64,000 nt of DNA from Podospora bellae-mahoneyi (GCF_035222275.1 NC_085886.1:3286001-3350000), one strand, 5' to 3'. Positions 35,220 to 47,621 are shown, numbered from the stretch's first letter. Notes: generated by a model from the sequence alone, not told the origin. A program made the numbers and translations.

Positions 35220-37510
35220 GTGGTGGTGGCTGCTGGTGAGCGGGCTCGTTCAGAAAGACTTCGGTGATAGGCTGTGTCGGTCACGTTGGTGTTGGGGGGT
35301 GGGCCCTCCTCTTGGTAGCTTACTGTGTGATAGCTACAGTATATGTGTGCGTGTGCGGTATCTCGCTATGGGCGGTAGGCGTCAAATAGTATTACGTCGG
35401 TCTCGACATTGGCTGCTAATGATCGGTTCGGTCCAACTCTTGGTCGATGGTTTGGAAAAGATACAGGCAGAGAACTCAGAGTCCAAAGCAAGCGGCAGTG
35501 GGCATGACTGGCATTATATCGTCTGATATTCGGTACCGCGTAGCAGAGTGAGAGGGAGGGTGTGGGTTTAGTACCTGTTGCCTGCCTGCTTTGGGTCCAA
35601 GAGTTAAAGCATTCGTTAGATACTTCTCATGTGCCTGACAACAGATCGTTCCTGAGCAAAGGTGGAGCCCGAGCTACCTCGACCAACGATGACGGTAGCA
35701 TAATTTGAGGATCTTATGCCATGGTCTAGCTGCCGGATATAGAAACTGCACCCCGGCAGCAGTTGATGATGCAACGACGGGGGCATGAGTACTTGGCTTG
35801 ACCGGCAGGGTTATGAATACAGGACTAATCTATCCTACTCAATGACCCCGGCCGACTCATACCAACGAGGGGGAACTAGGGAAACAAAACGGCCCAAAGA
35901 GAGACGTGGGATGGAAACCGCATGGAAGAAGACTAAACATCCAGCTCGATGGAGAATTAAAATGTGAAACAGGGCCACCATGCAGGCGGAGACGGGCATG
36001 ACGACAAGTGACTCCAGGTCCTTCAGTGAGATTCTCGTCCACTGCAGTAACGGCACTTGCCTTGCGAACCAAACTTGACAACGATGCTACCGTCTGTCAT
36101 CTCTTTGTGCGAGATCTGCTGGAAAAGAGCAGAAAGGGGCTGGGGTCAAGGGGATAGCAGACCATCCAGGCCAGCCTAGCCTACTGACCAGGCTAGGAGG
36201 GCAGAGAGCTTACAGGAAACAGCGCGAATGTACTTGGCGATGATGCTCGCTGGGGCCGGTCAGATACTGGCGGGTACCCGGGAAGGACCACGGTACCTTG
36301 CTGATGAGTCCGCCGAGCGTTGCAAAATGCCGTGTGGGAGGCAAGCGGAGAAGCTGCTGGGTTTTGGTGGTGGGCTCGAGGCCTGTCCCAAAAGGGCCAT
36401 AATAGACCAGGGGGCCTATATCAGACACAGACCAGAGCTCGGTTCACGGGCACACCATAGGGCAACCGGAAGACCGACTGCTGGTCCAACGGCCACATGA
36501 TTAGCTCCCGTGTCCCCTAGAGCTGCCAAAAGCTCCAGGATCCTGGCATTGCCAACGCAAGGCTCGCGCTCGGTATGAGAGAGAACACCAGTTGTCAGCC
36601 AGCTCAGGCGCTGCCTCTGTTCATATCGCCGGGAATTTTGACGACATGTTGGTACAGGTGCACGGCGTAAACCCGTGCCTCCGCATGCTTCTGGAAGGAC
36701 TTGACCCCGGTCTGGAAAAGAGTAGGATACCCGTCGAGTCGGCCGGCAGAAGCGTTCCCGTTGTAACCCTTTCATGGAGCAAAACCGTGCGTGGTCGGCG
36801 ATCAGAGCTGCAAGATACCGGTGACGATGGCGAGGACGTGCGCGAAGCTATAGGCGCCCCGGGTATGATATGCCCAGGATACCATATCCAGATCCATATC
36901 CGGTTCATCTGATCATCGAGAGTGAGTGGAGGTTGATGGGAAGAGGCGAACACACCGTCCGTTCTATCGGCGACAAGCGCGACTGACGAGCTGGGCCACG
37001 GGCAGTACCATCTTGACAGCGAGTGTGGTAGGGAACTCGGATGAAGCTAATCTCGGGACCCCCAAGATTGCGCATATGTCAATGCTGCGAGGGTTCCCGG
37101 TCGTTCGCGGCCAACTGACTGTACAAAACAAGGTGTCAGCAGGAGAAGAAAAGGGCGACAGATCCAGTTTTGCCAAAACAAGAGACAGAAAAGTCAGGAA
37201 AGGGTAGCTGTTCGGATCAAAGTGGACGTGCCAGCTGACTACGACGGCGCCGGTGTTTCTTGGCAGCCAGGAGGTGCTGCAGCGCAACGATTTTCCGACA
37301 CGGTGGAGGCTCTGGCCAAGCATCGCATGAAGGAAACGCGTTTCATTCGAACCTTGCAATTAAAGGCCGTGTTATGCTCCCCCAATGGCAAGATTAACGT
37401 GATTTCGGGTTTCTAGAATCCTGCAGCGATCTTCTAGCTTGAAGCGGGCGACCGGAAAGTCCGGGACTGTCAAGATATCGAAGCTTCGAAGATTCCAAGG
37501 GAGCTTCAAC

Positions 37511-37740
37511 ATGGACGCCATCGCTGGGTCACCGAAAAGGTCCAAGCGGCCAGGAGAGCGAGAGAAGCCGGGCCGTGAGGGCGGTGATGACCGCGTTCCC
37601 GTTGATCGTCGCGCATCAGAGTATGTATTTGCTTGAGAGGTATCCTTTTCTATCTCGATTCGTTGATGTCTTGATGATACCCTGATGATTGTTTAATTTT
37701 TAGCGCACCTCCACTGTTCGTCATAATCCACCAAAAATAG
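37511..37740 (+). pseudogene. possible decayed or very short two-exon gene
   Basis: An ATG at 37511 opens 36 codons of basic, Arg/Glu/Gly-rich sequence (MDAIAGSPKRSKRPGERE...), then a GTATGT donor at 37621 and a TTTTTAG acceptor ending at 37703, an 83-bp intron. The spliced frame reads DAPPLFVIIHQK and hits TAG at 37738. The same frame then continues, with further TAG stops near 37870 and 37950, over sequence with protein-like composition. Every stop noted is TAG, which C-to-T change of CAG would produce, so this may be the relic of a longer gene. I do not recognise the product. It could equally be a short real peptide or chance. Confidence 0.25.
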
Positions 37741-38592
37741 GCAGTCACCAGGGATGCCTTCACCCCTCGCTCCCACCGCCGCCCTGGTTCGAAAAACGGC
37801 ACTTTGGACGACGACAAACGGTGGATCCCGAAGTTAATGAGATCGGAAGACAGATTCATGCGACCTCACTAGCTGAGTCCAACCCATGTCGCCAGGCTGA
37901 ACGAGGCTGACGCAACAGCAGAAGATCGGACGGCCACAAGCACCTCATAGCATAGGTAGCACAACGGACGCAGCTCGCTACGAGGTAGTCGAAGAATACA
38001 GGTGTAAACAATCAGCATCTGCGGTCCATCTCGCGAGCAACTGTGACACCATTCTCCTGCTCGGCCTGGCCTTCCGAGACTCCTGATCAGCGTTTTGACT
38101 CGGCCCGGGATGGGGGGGAAGAAGTTCGAGGTGGAGTCGTTACCCCGGATCGGGCTTGCCGCTGCGGGTCAGGGTCAAGCCCCCAAGACAGTCCGGGGTC
38201 TACATGAACACCCATCCCATCTCATCGTCCGCCTATCCTACGGATCCTGGCCCTGCCGTTCAAAGCAATGGAGATATTCCATCCTGCCTAGGCAGTCCCT
38301 ATCAGCCCACGAACTTCGGGCCAGAGCTCCTGAGCTTCAGGCAGCACGGAAGGAATACCTACCTATTGCGCTGGAGCTCAAGGTCAATTCTCCGCTCGGG
38401 ACCTGCAGCGGACATTTCCCACATCTGCAGGGACGGCTTGGCGTGCATGTTTCCATGCCGACTTTAAACACACCACACGCCTCAAGTGCTCACTCAACAC
38501 GGCATCAACCGCTTCCGCCAGAGAAATAAACGCGGACGTAGGCGTTCAATAGTTCCTCCTACCTAACCCACACCTCCATCGCAGTGGCCTAG

Positions 38593-38638
38593 GAATGGAC
38601 GAGTTTCCAACTTTCCCAAGTTGGAAACTCGTCCATTC
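38593..38638. repeat. perfect 21-bp inverted repeat (hairpin)
   Basis: Arms 38593-38613 and 38618-38638 are exact reverse complements around a 4-base TCCC loop. Each arm contains ACGAGTTTCCAACTT or its complement. No matching target-site duplication or adjacent element is evident. In RNA either strand would form a strong stem-loop. Confidence 0.9.
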
Positions 38639-39577
38639 ATCCCTCCCCACGCATGAACGCATTGAGCGCAATCTCTTGTGATCAGCGATATCCAACCGCT
38701 GAATCAGCCCTTACAGATGGTGTCTTCTCACTACGGGAAGAACAACCTTTCGGTTCCACCGTGCTGGTCTCTCTCTTTTTTTTTTTTGCCCTCCCGGTCC
38801 TGGGGTGTACGATCGTCCTTCGTCCCGCACTGTATGCAGACAGTCTTTAGCCCTCAACCTCGGATCACACTTGTGTGGGCAATCATACGGGCATCGCTTC
38901 ACTATATTGCGTCACCTCTCGCAAGCTTTGCCTTCCGGTCGGTTCGTAAGGTGAGCGGTAGGTCGGATGATCCAGCTTGGCAAAGAAAGCAGTCGGGCAA
39001 TGGGAGGAGTGTGTGGTGTATAGCTAGGTAGTTGTCCCGAGGCCGTGGGTTTGGCAGTGAGGCAGGTGATGTTTTGTCTTCTTTGGGCTGAGCCTTCGAT
39101 CTTTTACAAAGCCCACCTAATCCTCCCACGCTTTACCCTAACCCTGCATTTCAGTGACCTGTACTCAGCTTGTCTTATCCATCTTATCGTAGCACAGAAC
39201 CTGGAAAGCTTGCATCTCGCATGTCTCCACACAGCACCATCAAATTGGCGGGATCTTTGTGAACAAATTTACGTCATCGAGCTCGACGAGTGCAACGAAG
39301 TCCCACGCCGGAAGCCGTGAGCATATGGCTAGACCTTCCGGGGGCAGTAGATAAATAACATTGTTGTAGCAATTGATGGTTCTGTGCCGCATGTCGACAC
39401 TGATTGGGCGGGAGGGGATCGGTATAGTTCTCTTACGCCGTGTGACATCTTACTTACCTCCTCAACTTCAACATGGTATCATTGATGTGATCCTAGGTTG
39501 TCTTGAAATCAAGTTTCCAGACCTGCCGTAAACCTTTTTTAACTTCCCTTTTTTCACTCGACAAGTGCTTGTACACA

Positions 39578-41623
39578 ATGTCGCGCGGACCGCCTTTTGA
39601 TGGGCCCCTGCAACAGCCGCGCGACTTCGCAACAGACCCACCGGCTGCTCCTCCAGATCTTGACACCGCTGTTGACACCACCAGCCACCGCGTTCGATAT
39701 AATCCCAACATCGATACCACCATTGCGGAAGAGGTTGCCCCCACGAACGATGCCGCGACCAGCCCGAGAAAGGCACCCGCCCGCGCAGATACCGGTGTGC
39801 CCTTCAGCCCCACCAGTCGACGGCGCACAACCCGGGTCAGCACATTTCGGACAGTCGACAACTTCGAAGACTTTGAACTCCGCCCGGGATGGCATCGTAT
39901 GTTTACCTGACCACCCGCGACCATGTCGAACTTGTCCTGCTCCTCGACGCTTACCATACTCCTTTGCAGCCGGTTCGGAACCAGGGGTCGATCCACTCAA
40001 GCCAGATGGTGGCCACGCATCTATGCCTCAACTGAGCGCCCCATGCGAGATCACTATTGTCGACTTCTCCGAAGACAAGCTCTCGATTCAGAACAAGGAC
40101 AACTCGTCTCTCGGCTCTTTCTTGGAGGTGCCACAACCAAAGTGGGCAAAATGTCGGTGGATCAATGTGAATGGCCTGAGCTGGGACGTTATCCAGCTGC
40201 TGGGGAAGCACAAGAGCCTTCATAAACTGGCCGTGGAAGATATTATGAACACGAGGAGCAGGACAAAGGCCGAGTGGTATCCAACACATGCCTTCATTGT
40301 CTTGACTCTTCAAAGGCTTGACGACACCTACAGGGATTCTGACGACGAGAGCTCTGATTCTGATGAGGCTGATGACACATCTAGCCATGCTAGTAATCGC
40401 AGCATCTTCAGTGGGAAAACTGGCAAGTATTCCCGGAAGCTCTTGAGGCGGTTGAAACGGATATTCTGTGCTGGGAAGTTCTCCTCAGACACCACATTAG
40501 AGGGTGGGAAGAACTGGCCCCAGGATGGCTCTGGGCCGTATCCCAGGGCTTCACGGTCTGAGTACCCAGAGGGCCCGACAAGAACCTTGCGAAGATACCA
40601 CGCCGCACCAGACGATCCTATCGCAAGGTTTATGGACAGGAACTCAGCCCTGATCTCCAAAAACTACACGGTAGCCTGTGAGCAGGTCTCCATGTTCATC
40701 ACGAACGACAACACCATCATTAGTTTCTTTGAAGAATCGGCTGAAGTGATAGAGGCACCCATCATCCAACGTCTCCAGACGAGTGATACAATCATCCGAC
40801 AGTGCGTACACCTCCCGTTCTCATCGCTAGTGCTCGACTAACAGGCCTTGATTTCTAGCTCATGCGATGCGTCCATGGTGGGACACGCAGTACTGGATGG
40901 AATTATCGATCTTGCCATCCAGGTAGCGAGCTGCTATCGTGATGCTATCGGCGATATTGAACCCGAAGTGTTGACTCACCCCAACATCGGCCACACCAAA
41001 AAGCTGTACATCCTCACATCGGAGATCAATGCGCTGCTTAGTTTCATCAATCCAATCACGACATTGATACAAGCCCTGCGTGATCACAAAACGGATATGG
41101 CGCTCGACAAAGCTATGGCCAAAATCTTGGACCCCAATCATGACCCCATCATCACCACGCTGACGTACACCTATCTCGGTGATGTTCTGGACCACTGCGT
41201 CCTCATCACAGATACTTTAAATAGGCTCAAGAGCTCCGCTGATGGGATGATAGGGCTGATTTTTAACACCATTTCAGCACATCAGAACGAATCCATGAAG
41301 CAATTGACCACAGCCACCATTATCTTCTTGCCGCTCACTTTCATCACGGGTTACTTCGGGCAAAACTTTGTTCCGTTCACCGTTTTAGAGCAAGATATTG
41401 GCTACTTGTGAGTGTTTCTCTCTCCGGTTTCGAGAGTCCATCTGTCAAGCAGGCTAACCAGTCTATCTGAAGCTGGAAAATCGCTGTCCCTGTCGTCTTT
41501 GCGACGATAATCCTTTTGCAGAGGGAAGCCATTGTCGACTATTGCAAGGCCATCTTCCAGCGTCGTTATCTCTGGGAGTTGAAGAAAAGGCGCTCGGATC
41601 GACGAAACAAGAAGCGGGTTTGA
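39578..41623 (+). CDS. CorA-like divalent cation transporter
   Basis: Four exons: 39578-39896, 39970-40801, 40859-41407 and 41473-41623, 616 residues, all introns GT-AG with consistent phases. After a proline-rich N-terminal tail of about 105 residues comes a cytoplasmic domain (CEITIVDFSEDKL...LEVPQPKWAKCRWINVNGLSWDVIQLLGKHKSLHKLAVEDIMN), the usual CorA beta-alpha region, with a Ser/Asp-rich insert (about 215-235). A long helix region follows (GDVLDHCVLITDTLNRLKSSADGMIGL), then two C-terminal membrane segments: TATIIFLPLTFITGYFGQNF and WKIAVPVVFATIILL. CorA proteins are pentameric Mg2+ channels defined by Gly-Met-Asn at the mouth of the first membrane helix; here the tripeptide is Gly-Gln-Asn (551-553). 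It ends in a basic tail (KKRRSDRRNKKRV). Substrate and membrane location are uncertain because of the changed motif. Confidence 0.85.
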
Positions 41624-42618
41624 GTGTAGAGCGGGTCTGGTGTGTAAACACACGCAGCATGATCAGGAAGGATGCTTATGATACCCATATCTTACGCCGT
41701 TCAGGGCCAGAAGCGCTTCATAAACGTCACGATGTTGCTTGACTGGTGCTCTTCGTGAACTTGAGGATGAGGATACTGTATGTCTCTACTTTCATGTGGG
41801 CATTCTCAGATATTTCTGTCAGGTACTGTTGTGTCCATCCGAACTCAGAACCTACAACTTCATCATCTCGTCGGCCCAGGAGATGCTTTCTAGGAGGGAA
41901 AGAACGTCTCGCGTCACTGCTTCTCGGCCAGACACTAGCTATACGCGGATTTCTTCTGCTCGCGACCTGCAATCTTCTTTTTACTATCGCTTCTGGTCCA
42001 TTCACTGCCTCTTCTCCCGCCCACACCTGATCTATCTGGCACTTTGATACCTTCTTCCTCTCTCATTCTTCTACATCTTCCCTTCCATCCTTCCACATCT
42101 TCCCTTCTCATCCTTCCACGCCCTCCCTCCTCTTCCTTACACCTTCATTTTCCTTCCATCCTCTTCTTCCTCACCCTCTCGTACTTATAGCCTCACTTCT
42201 ACATCGACTCTTCCACGTCATCCTTTACCTTCTTCACTGCTGGCTCGCTTGACTTTTGATCGACCGTCCTCCAGTTCTTCACAATCTTACCAAGTCCCCC
42301 CCCGACTTCCAGCCACTCTCACTACAAATTCGACTCTCTGTCTCTGATATCCGATATATCCTGCTCGAGTTCGCTCAACTATTCCGCGCCTTCCTTCCAA
42401 CAGCTGATATCGAACAGCGCATCGCACCTTCCTCTATTTTCAACTAACCGACATTTCTACCTGACTTTTTCTACAAGTTCCCGACCACAATCTTTTCCCT
42501 TCCTTTTCTTTTATCTTTCAATTCTTACTTGCACACAGGACAGAGGGCCTCGCCAGTTGTCGTTCACAAATAATTTACTCACTCATTTTTTTCATCTTCA
42601 GTCATCATCTTATTCAAC
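41624..42618. promoter_or_regulatory. pyrimidine-rich promoter/leader of the SNF2-RING gene
   Basis: 995 bp between two plus-strand genes. From about 42030 to 42540 the plus strand is almost all C and T, with repeated CTTCC(A/T)TC and ACATCTTCC words. Such CT-rich tracts are common just upstream of fungal transcription starts, but this one is unusually long. No coding gene is supported. Confidence 0.55.
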
Positions 42619-45600
42619 ATGGCTCTTGGGGATACACCTGAAATCGACCAGCAGGCATATGGGACAGTTGGAGATTCCAACACGAGTAACTTCCCGCCAT
42701 CGCACACCAAACTCACGTTTGCTCCAGTGGTTGACCCAGGTGCAGGCAGCGGGCCAAAAAAGGCCGGTAAAAAAGGCAAGAAGGCCAAAAAAAGCGACGC
42801 GGACCCTGACAGGCCCCCCAAGAATGCTAAGGAATACTGGCAGCAACACTATGCTCGTGCGTGCGAGAGCGGGTCGAATTTGAAGCGCGAGGCTGTTGAG
42901 GAGCCCTACGAGACTCCCTCCACCAAAATACAGCGCATGTCAGGCCCAGACGACAAATCTGAGGGGCTTGTTCCAGTCAAGACTGAAGAGGCCGTTTCGG
43001 TCAGAGCTGAGGAGGGTGTTTCGGTCAAAGCTGAGGAGGGTGTTTCGGTCAAGGCTGGGGAACCTGGTTTCATCGAGATCGAGGCGCCTGTTTTCGTCAA
43101 GGCTGAGGGGCCAGCTCTCATCAAGACTGAGGAGAATACCGCATTTGACTACAAGATACCTTTACCAAGTAAAACGGCGGTTCAGGCTGCAGTCGACGAT
43201 GCCTTGCAAACAATTGAGGACAGGCTTGACAAGGGGAATATGCAGGCGTGCAAGGACTTTGAAGAGCTTCGTGAGGCCACGCTGTCATTTGGGGTCAATA
43301 ACTGTAAGCCAGTGGAGGGAAAGTGGAAGCTCAAAGGCTTCAAAACACCACTTTACAATCACCAGGTACGTACATGCTTCTCACCCCTAACTCAGGATCA
43401 GCTCACCAATATCTCATGGATGTGACAGTTGATAGGGGTGAGATGGATGTGTTCTCGAGAGTTTCACCCCCGCGGGTCCAATGGAGGGATCCTCGCCGAC
43501 GAAATGGGTCTCGGGAAGACAGTTCAGCTCCTGGCGTGCATATCACAAAACCCGCCTAGTAGTCGCCGGGACAAAGCCCAAAAAACACTCATCATTGCGC
43601 CAGAGAAGCTGTTGACGCAGTGGTATCGGGAGATATTTGATCATTGCGACGACAAAGGCCTGCGAGTGTTGGTCTACAAAAACGCCAATGCAATGGCCGA
43701 TGCTGAGTGCGCCAATAGTGATATCATGTAAGTGTCACGGAGTTGCCCTCCTGTGCGTTCTATGCTAATCAAGCATGAACGTTCAGAATCACAAATTATG
43801 CACAAGTTCAACGCCAAGCTAGCAAAGGGCTCGCCGAATGCGAGGAGTCGGAGGAGAGTGAGGAACCTTCAGATTTTCGAGAGACCTCACTGAAGCAGAA
43901 ACTGCACCGGCATGGCCCCCCGTTGTTTCGCATCAACTACCACCGCATCGTTCTAGATGAGGCCCATGCGATTAATAACAGGGAGAGCAGCACGTCCCTC
44001 GCCTGTAGATACCTCACAGGCAAATATCGCTGGGTTCTAACAGGAACCCCTCTGACCAACACCACAGCAGAGGTATTCCCCTACCTTGACTTCTTGGGCA
44101 CCAAGTTCAAGAAGTATGATACCTTCGTTCAGGCTATGGGGGGCGTCAAGGGCAAGATGGGAGACATGGAAGAACTTCAGAAAACGCTGGAGGAACTTAC
44201 TCTGAGACGTCGTGTTGACACGCAACTGATGGGCGCACCCATTTTTCAGATTCCCAAGGCACATCCGGTTCAGGTTGTCACGGTTAACTTTTCGCCTTTT
44301 GAGATGGAAGTATACGGGAGAACAAACCGGAGACAGATGGCGTTGGAGGTACGGCGCCAAGCGTATCAAGACGCCGGTCAACCATATGATCCCGGACCAG
44401 AAAAGGGTACAATGCAAAAGATTGTCGATCATCTCCAATTCTTCACCTCGCATCCAGCCCTTGTAGAGCCTGAGTGGTACGAGGACCAGGAGAACCAGGA
44501 CAAGTCTAGGCTGCCAGAGCCCAGTGAGGTCAAATGCAACTGCTTCTGCAGATATTGCCGGCGAGTCGTGACCCCGGCCTCTAAATTGGCTGATGTAAGC
44601 GCCTGCTTTCATGGAACTTTCGTCCGTCCGTAATACTAATAAATCTGTTCAGTGCGGCCACCTGTTCTGCGCCTCATGTTTCGGTAACCTCATAACCCGT
44701 CATCACAACAAGGAGAAAGCCTGTTGCCCGAGCTGCAACAAGCCAGTCGGTTCTGGTAGATCAGGCAAGGGCAGCTGTCCGAGTCATCATGGCATGCCTA
44801 TCCTGCCTCGCGATAACGGGCACACTTACCGTCACTTTGGTGACGATGACAATGGGTTTCAGCCACGGTTCAGTAAGCATCAAGAAACCACAAGGAAAGG
44901 GACGAAAAAGAAGGCACGCAGAGCGAAGTCTGGCAAGAAGAAGAGGCATCCATCGAAGAGAAGAAAAGCAACCAAGGCGAATAATAAGGGGGGAAAGCAG
45001 AAGAGACAAACTGTCCAAACAGTGCAGCAAACACGCGCCAACACGCTCAATTTTATGAAGGGCGTCGACTCCCATCCTTGGGATCCGGTGCCGCACAGCG
45101 CTAAAACGAAGGCGACACTTGACCTAATCGACGGATGGCAATCTGAAGCGCCAGAGGATAAGATTATGATCTTTGTGCAATGGATCCCGATGCTCTCGAT
45201 TTTGGGCCGCATGCTTACACAGAGCGGATACCGGTTTGTGTACTTCTGGGGCGACCTGGACCAGAACGACCAAGAGCAGTCTCTAAAGACCTTCAGGAAG
45301 GTCCCGGCCGTGAAGATCATGCTGGCATCTATTACCTGCACCGCACACGGTCTGAACCTCACGGTGGCGAACCGGGCCATCATGTATGACCACTGGTGGA
45401 ATGTCTGTCGCCAGCAGCAAGCCTTCGGAAGAGTCCACCGTATTGGACAAACCAAGGAAGTACATACGGCCAAGATTGTGGTTGCAGGCTCTGTGGATGA
45501 GAGGATTATTCAAATTCAGCAGGATAAGGAGACTGCTATTTCGGGGATTATGGATGGCATGGACGAGATCAAGAAGCGGCCAATCTCGATGGCTAAGGAG

Positions 45601-45822
45601 ATCCTAGGGTTGGGGGATCTTTCAGAGTCTATCGATGAAAATGCTGACATGAATGAGGACGAGGATTACTACGAGGATAGCGATGACGAGGATGATGATG
45701 AGGAGGAGACTGATAGCGAGAGCGAATCCACTAGTGATGAGAGTGGCAGTGAGAGTGGCTCCGGTAGTGGCAGCTATGATGACGAGGATGATGGAGAGCA
45801 CTCGGGGTCGGAGTCGGATTAG
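42619..45822 (+). CDS. SNF2-family ATPase with embedded RING finger (Rad5/Rad16/Uls1-like)
   Basis: Four exons: 42619-43365, 43429-43727, 43787-44594 and 44653-45822, 1007 residues. The ATPase has motif I DEMGLGKT (273-280), motif II DEAH (406-409), motif III LTGTPLTN, and the C-terminal lobe with HGLNLTVANRAIMYDHWWN and FGRVHRIGQTKEV. A C3HC4 RING is inserted between the lobes: C603-x2-C606, C619, H621, C624-x2-C627 and C643-x2-C646, split by intron 3. This layout marks the Rad5/Rad16/HLTF/Uls1 group, which act as ATP-driven translocases with ubiquitin-ligase or SUMO-targeted activity on chromatin. The N-terminus has Lys-rich stretches and a tandem repeat (about 118-171) with four psi-K-x-E sites. 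A Lys/Arg-rich insert follows the RING (about 700-760) and the tail is an Asp/Glu/Ser acidic run. The HIRAN domain of Rad5 is not seen, so a specific orthologue is not assigned. Confidence 0.85.
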
Positions 45823-46315
45823 TTTGCTTATTCTTGCTTGAGGAAGATTTGACATTAAATATTAGCTTTCTTGGCAGGGGAAAATAGTCTGGGATGGTTA
45901 GTGGCCGGTTGGTGGAACAAGAGTATCATAACTGCTGTCCCTGAAATCTGATGAGATTTACCAAGGCCAACACTTCGTTCAATTTATAGTTTCCAAAATT
46001 CAATATTTCGAGGTGATCGACCACTTTTTGATTGCGGGTGCTCATCATGTTGTGCGCACCGGGTGGAAATAGAGAGAGGAGCACCGTGTTCAGTTGCATC
46101 CATGATTGATGTTCTACGCAAAGTAGAGGTCGCTAAAAGAGTGGAAGGGACTGTTTAGCAACGTGGACGAAAGACTGATGATCACAAACGTCATTGGCAG
46201 GCCGAAAATGCGCATGGGTTGTTCGATTGAGGGAAGATTGATGTAGTTTGATTACCTACAGAGCTCCTTCTTATTTCACCTGATGCACACAATAAAAATT
46301 GTGGGTCGCCTGCAA
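45823..46315. other. convergent intergenic, SNF2-RING and TauD genes
   Basis: 493 bp between converging stop codons; likely 3' UTRs. No feature supported. Confidence 0.55.
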
Positions 46316-47621
46316 TCAAGGCGAGTGGTCACACACCCTGTCCCTTGCCAGACCAAGAGCCTCCTTCTCGTCTTCATCCAGAAGACCCAAAGCCTGTCGA
46401 CGAGTCGGGGCCTTTGAGTCGAAGTAGGGCTTTTCGGCAAGCGATGTGACACGAGTGCCGTGTCTTGAATACTTTCCTTCGTAATCCCAACTGGCGCTAT
46501 GGATCGTAATTCTAACGTTATTTGCAGGTTAGTCAATTTGCTTTCCCCTCCTCTCCCTCAATCTGTCGTCGCTGACTCACCTGTTGTCCCACAGAGCACT
46601 GGTCCCTGCGGTCCATCGGAATCGGACCTGGATATCCGCGTTCTTCTCATACACGTCATGCAGATAATTCAAGATCAAGTCGCTCTCAGCTTTATCCAAT
46701 CCAACTATTCTCGTCGTCATCGCGCGGTTCACCCAGAGTGCTTTCCAGCCTGTTGCAGGGTGCACACGAACAAGAGGATGGACCCTTTCGACGAACTTTG
46801 GACCGGCACTCGGATTCTCGCGGTCAAGATAGGCATGTGCGGAGCGATACACAGCTTGTTTTCCATCGATGAACTTGCGGAATTCGGGGGATAGTTTCTC
46901 ATAAGCACCGTATCCCGAGGCCCAGAGCGTGTCCCCCCCAACCGGAGGCACAGTGTCGTTGTGGAGGTGGGTAATGCCTGCCGGCTGTCGTTCATGGACA
47001 AGATCGGTGTGCCATCGAGACGCTCCTCCTGGGTTACGAAAGTTGGCGGGCAAATCTTGGGCCTGGAGGTCTGGCCAGATGACAGTCACGCCCAGGACGC
47101 CAGGCACTTGTGGGACCTGAGGCTGCATCACGACTGAGTCAGCTCATTGCTACTGGGGGTGGGATAGCATCACATACATGCACTTCAACCTCACCAAACC
47201 ATTCTCCTAGCTCCCTCTGTTGTTGTGGGGAAATATCTTGGTCTCTGAGAAACACAACACTGCGTTCCGCGACCAAAAGAGCAAGCTCGTCACGTTGCTC
47301 GGGTGTCAGGTCCTTCAACTGGAGACCCTCTATCTCTGTACCGATATGGGCTGTCAGGTCGGTCACCTTGCTTGCCGCCGAAAACAGATTCTTCTTGGAC
47401 TTGTCAGCTCTGGCCCCTGCATCTTCATGGATACGCTCAGCACTGCGGATTTGGTAGACATCCTGAAGATACAAGGGTACTAGTGGACGGTATGGATATC
47501 CGTTGGTCAGGTCTACTCCAGACCTGATCAGCCGTTGCCGGGCTGGCTCTGGGAGGGCCAAGGTGTCTTTCTTGGGCTCGACTGTGTCGACGATTGATGC
47601 CTCGATTGCAGCAGGCTCCAT
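46316..47621 (-). CDS. TauD/TfdA-family 2-oxoglutarate/Fe(II) dioxygenase
   Basis: Three minus-strand exons, 47621-47178, 47122-46581 and 46511-46316, giving 393 residues; introns of 55 and 69 bp. The N-terminus (LTNGYPYRPLVPLYLQDVYQIRSAERIHEDAG) and GTEIEGLQLKDLTPEQRDELALLVAERSVVFLRDQ are typical of fungal taurine/sulfonate dioxygenase-like proteins. The iron ligands are visible as H186-x-D188 (WHTDLVHERQP) and H333 (TIHSASWDY), with R345 the probable 2-oxoglutarate contact. These enzymes hydroxylate next to sulfonate or other polar groups, releasing sulfite or a related fragment, succinate and CO2; the substrate here cannot be read. The gene is divergent from a flavin monooxygenase 876 bp away, which suggests co-regulation. 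An upstream in-frame TTG is ignored in favour of the ATG at 47621 (MEPAAIEAS). Confidence 0.87.

Larger units (their letters stand above)
35220..39577. other. gene-poor interval of 4.4 kb
   Basis: Separates the divergent Myb-like and CorA-like genes. Apart from the possible decayed exon pair at 37511-37740 and the perfect hairpin at 38593-38638, I see nothing I can support. A T-tract (38775-38788) and a C/T-rich leader-like stretch before 39578 are ordinary. Confidence 0.5.

Noticed and set aside
37335-37360. Minus-strand GGTTCGAAT motif as a tRNA
   Set aside because: T stem does not pair; chance match.
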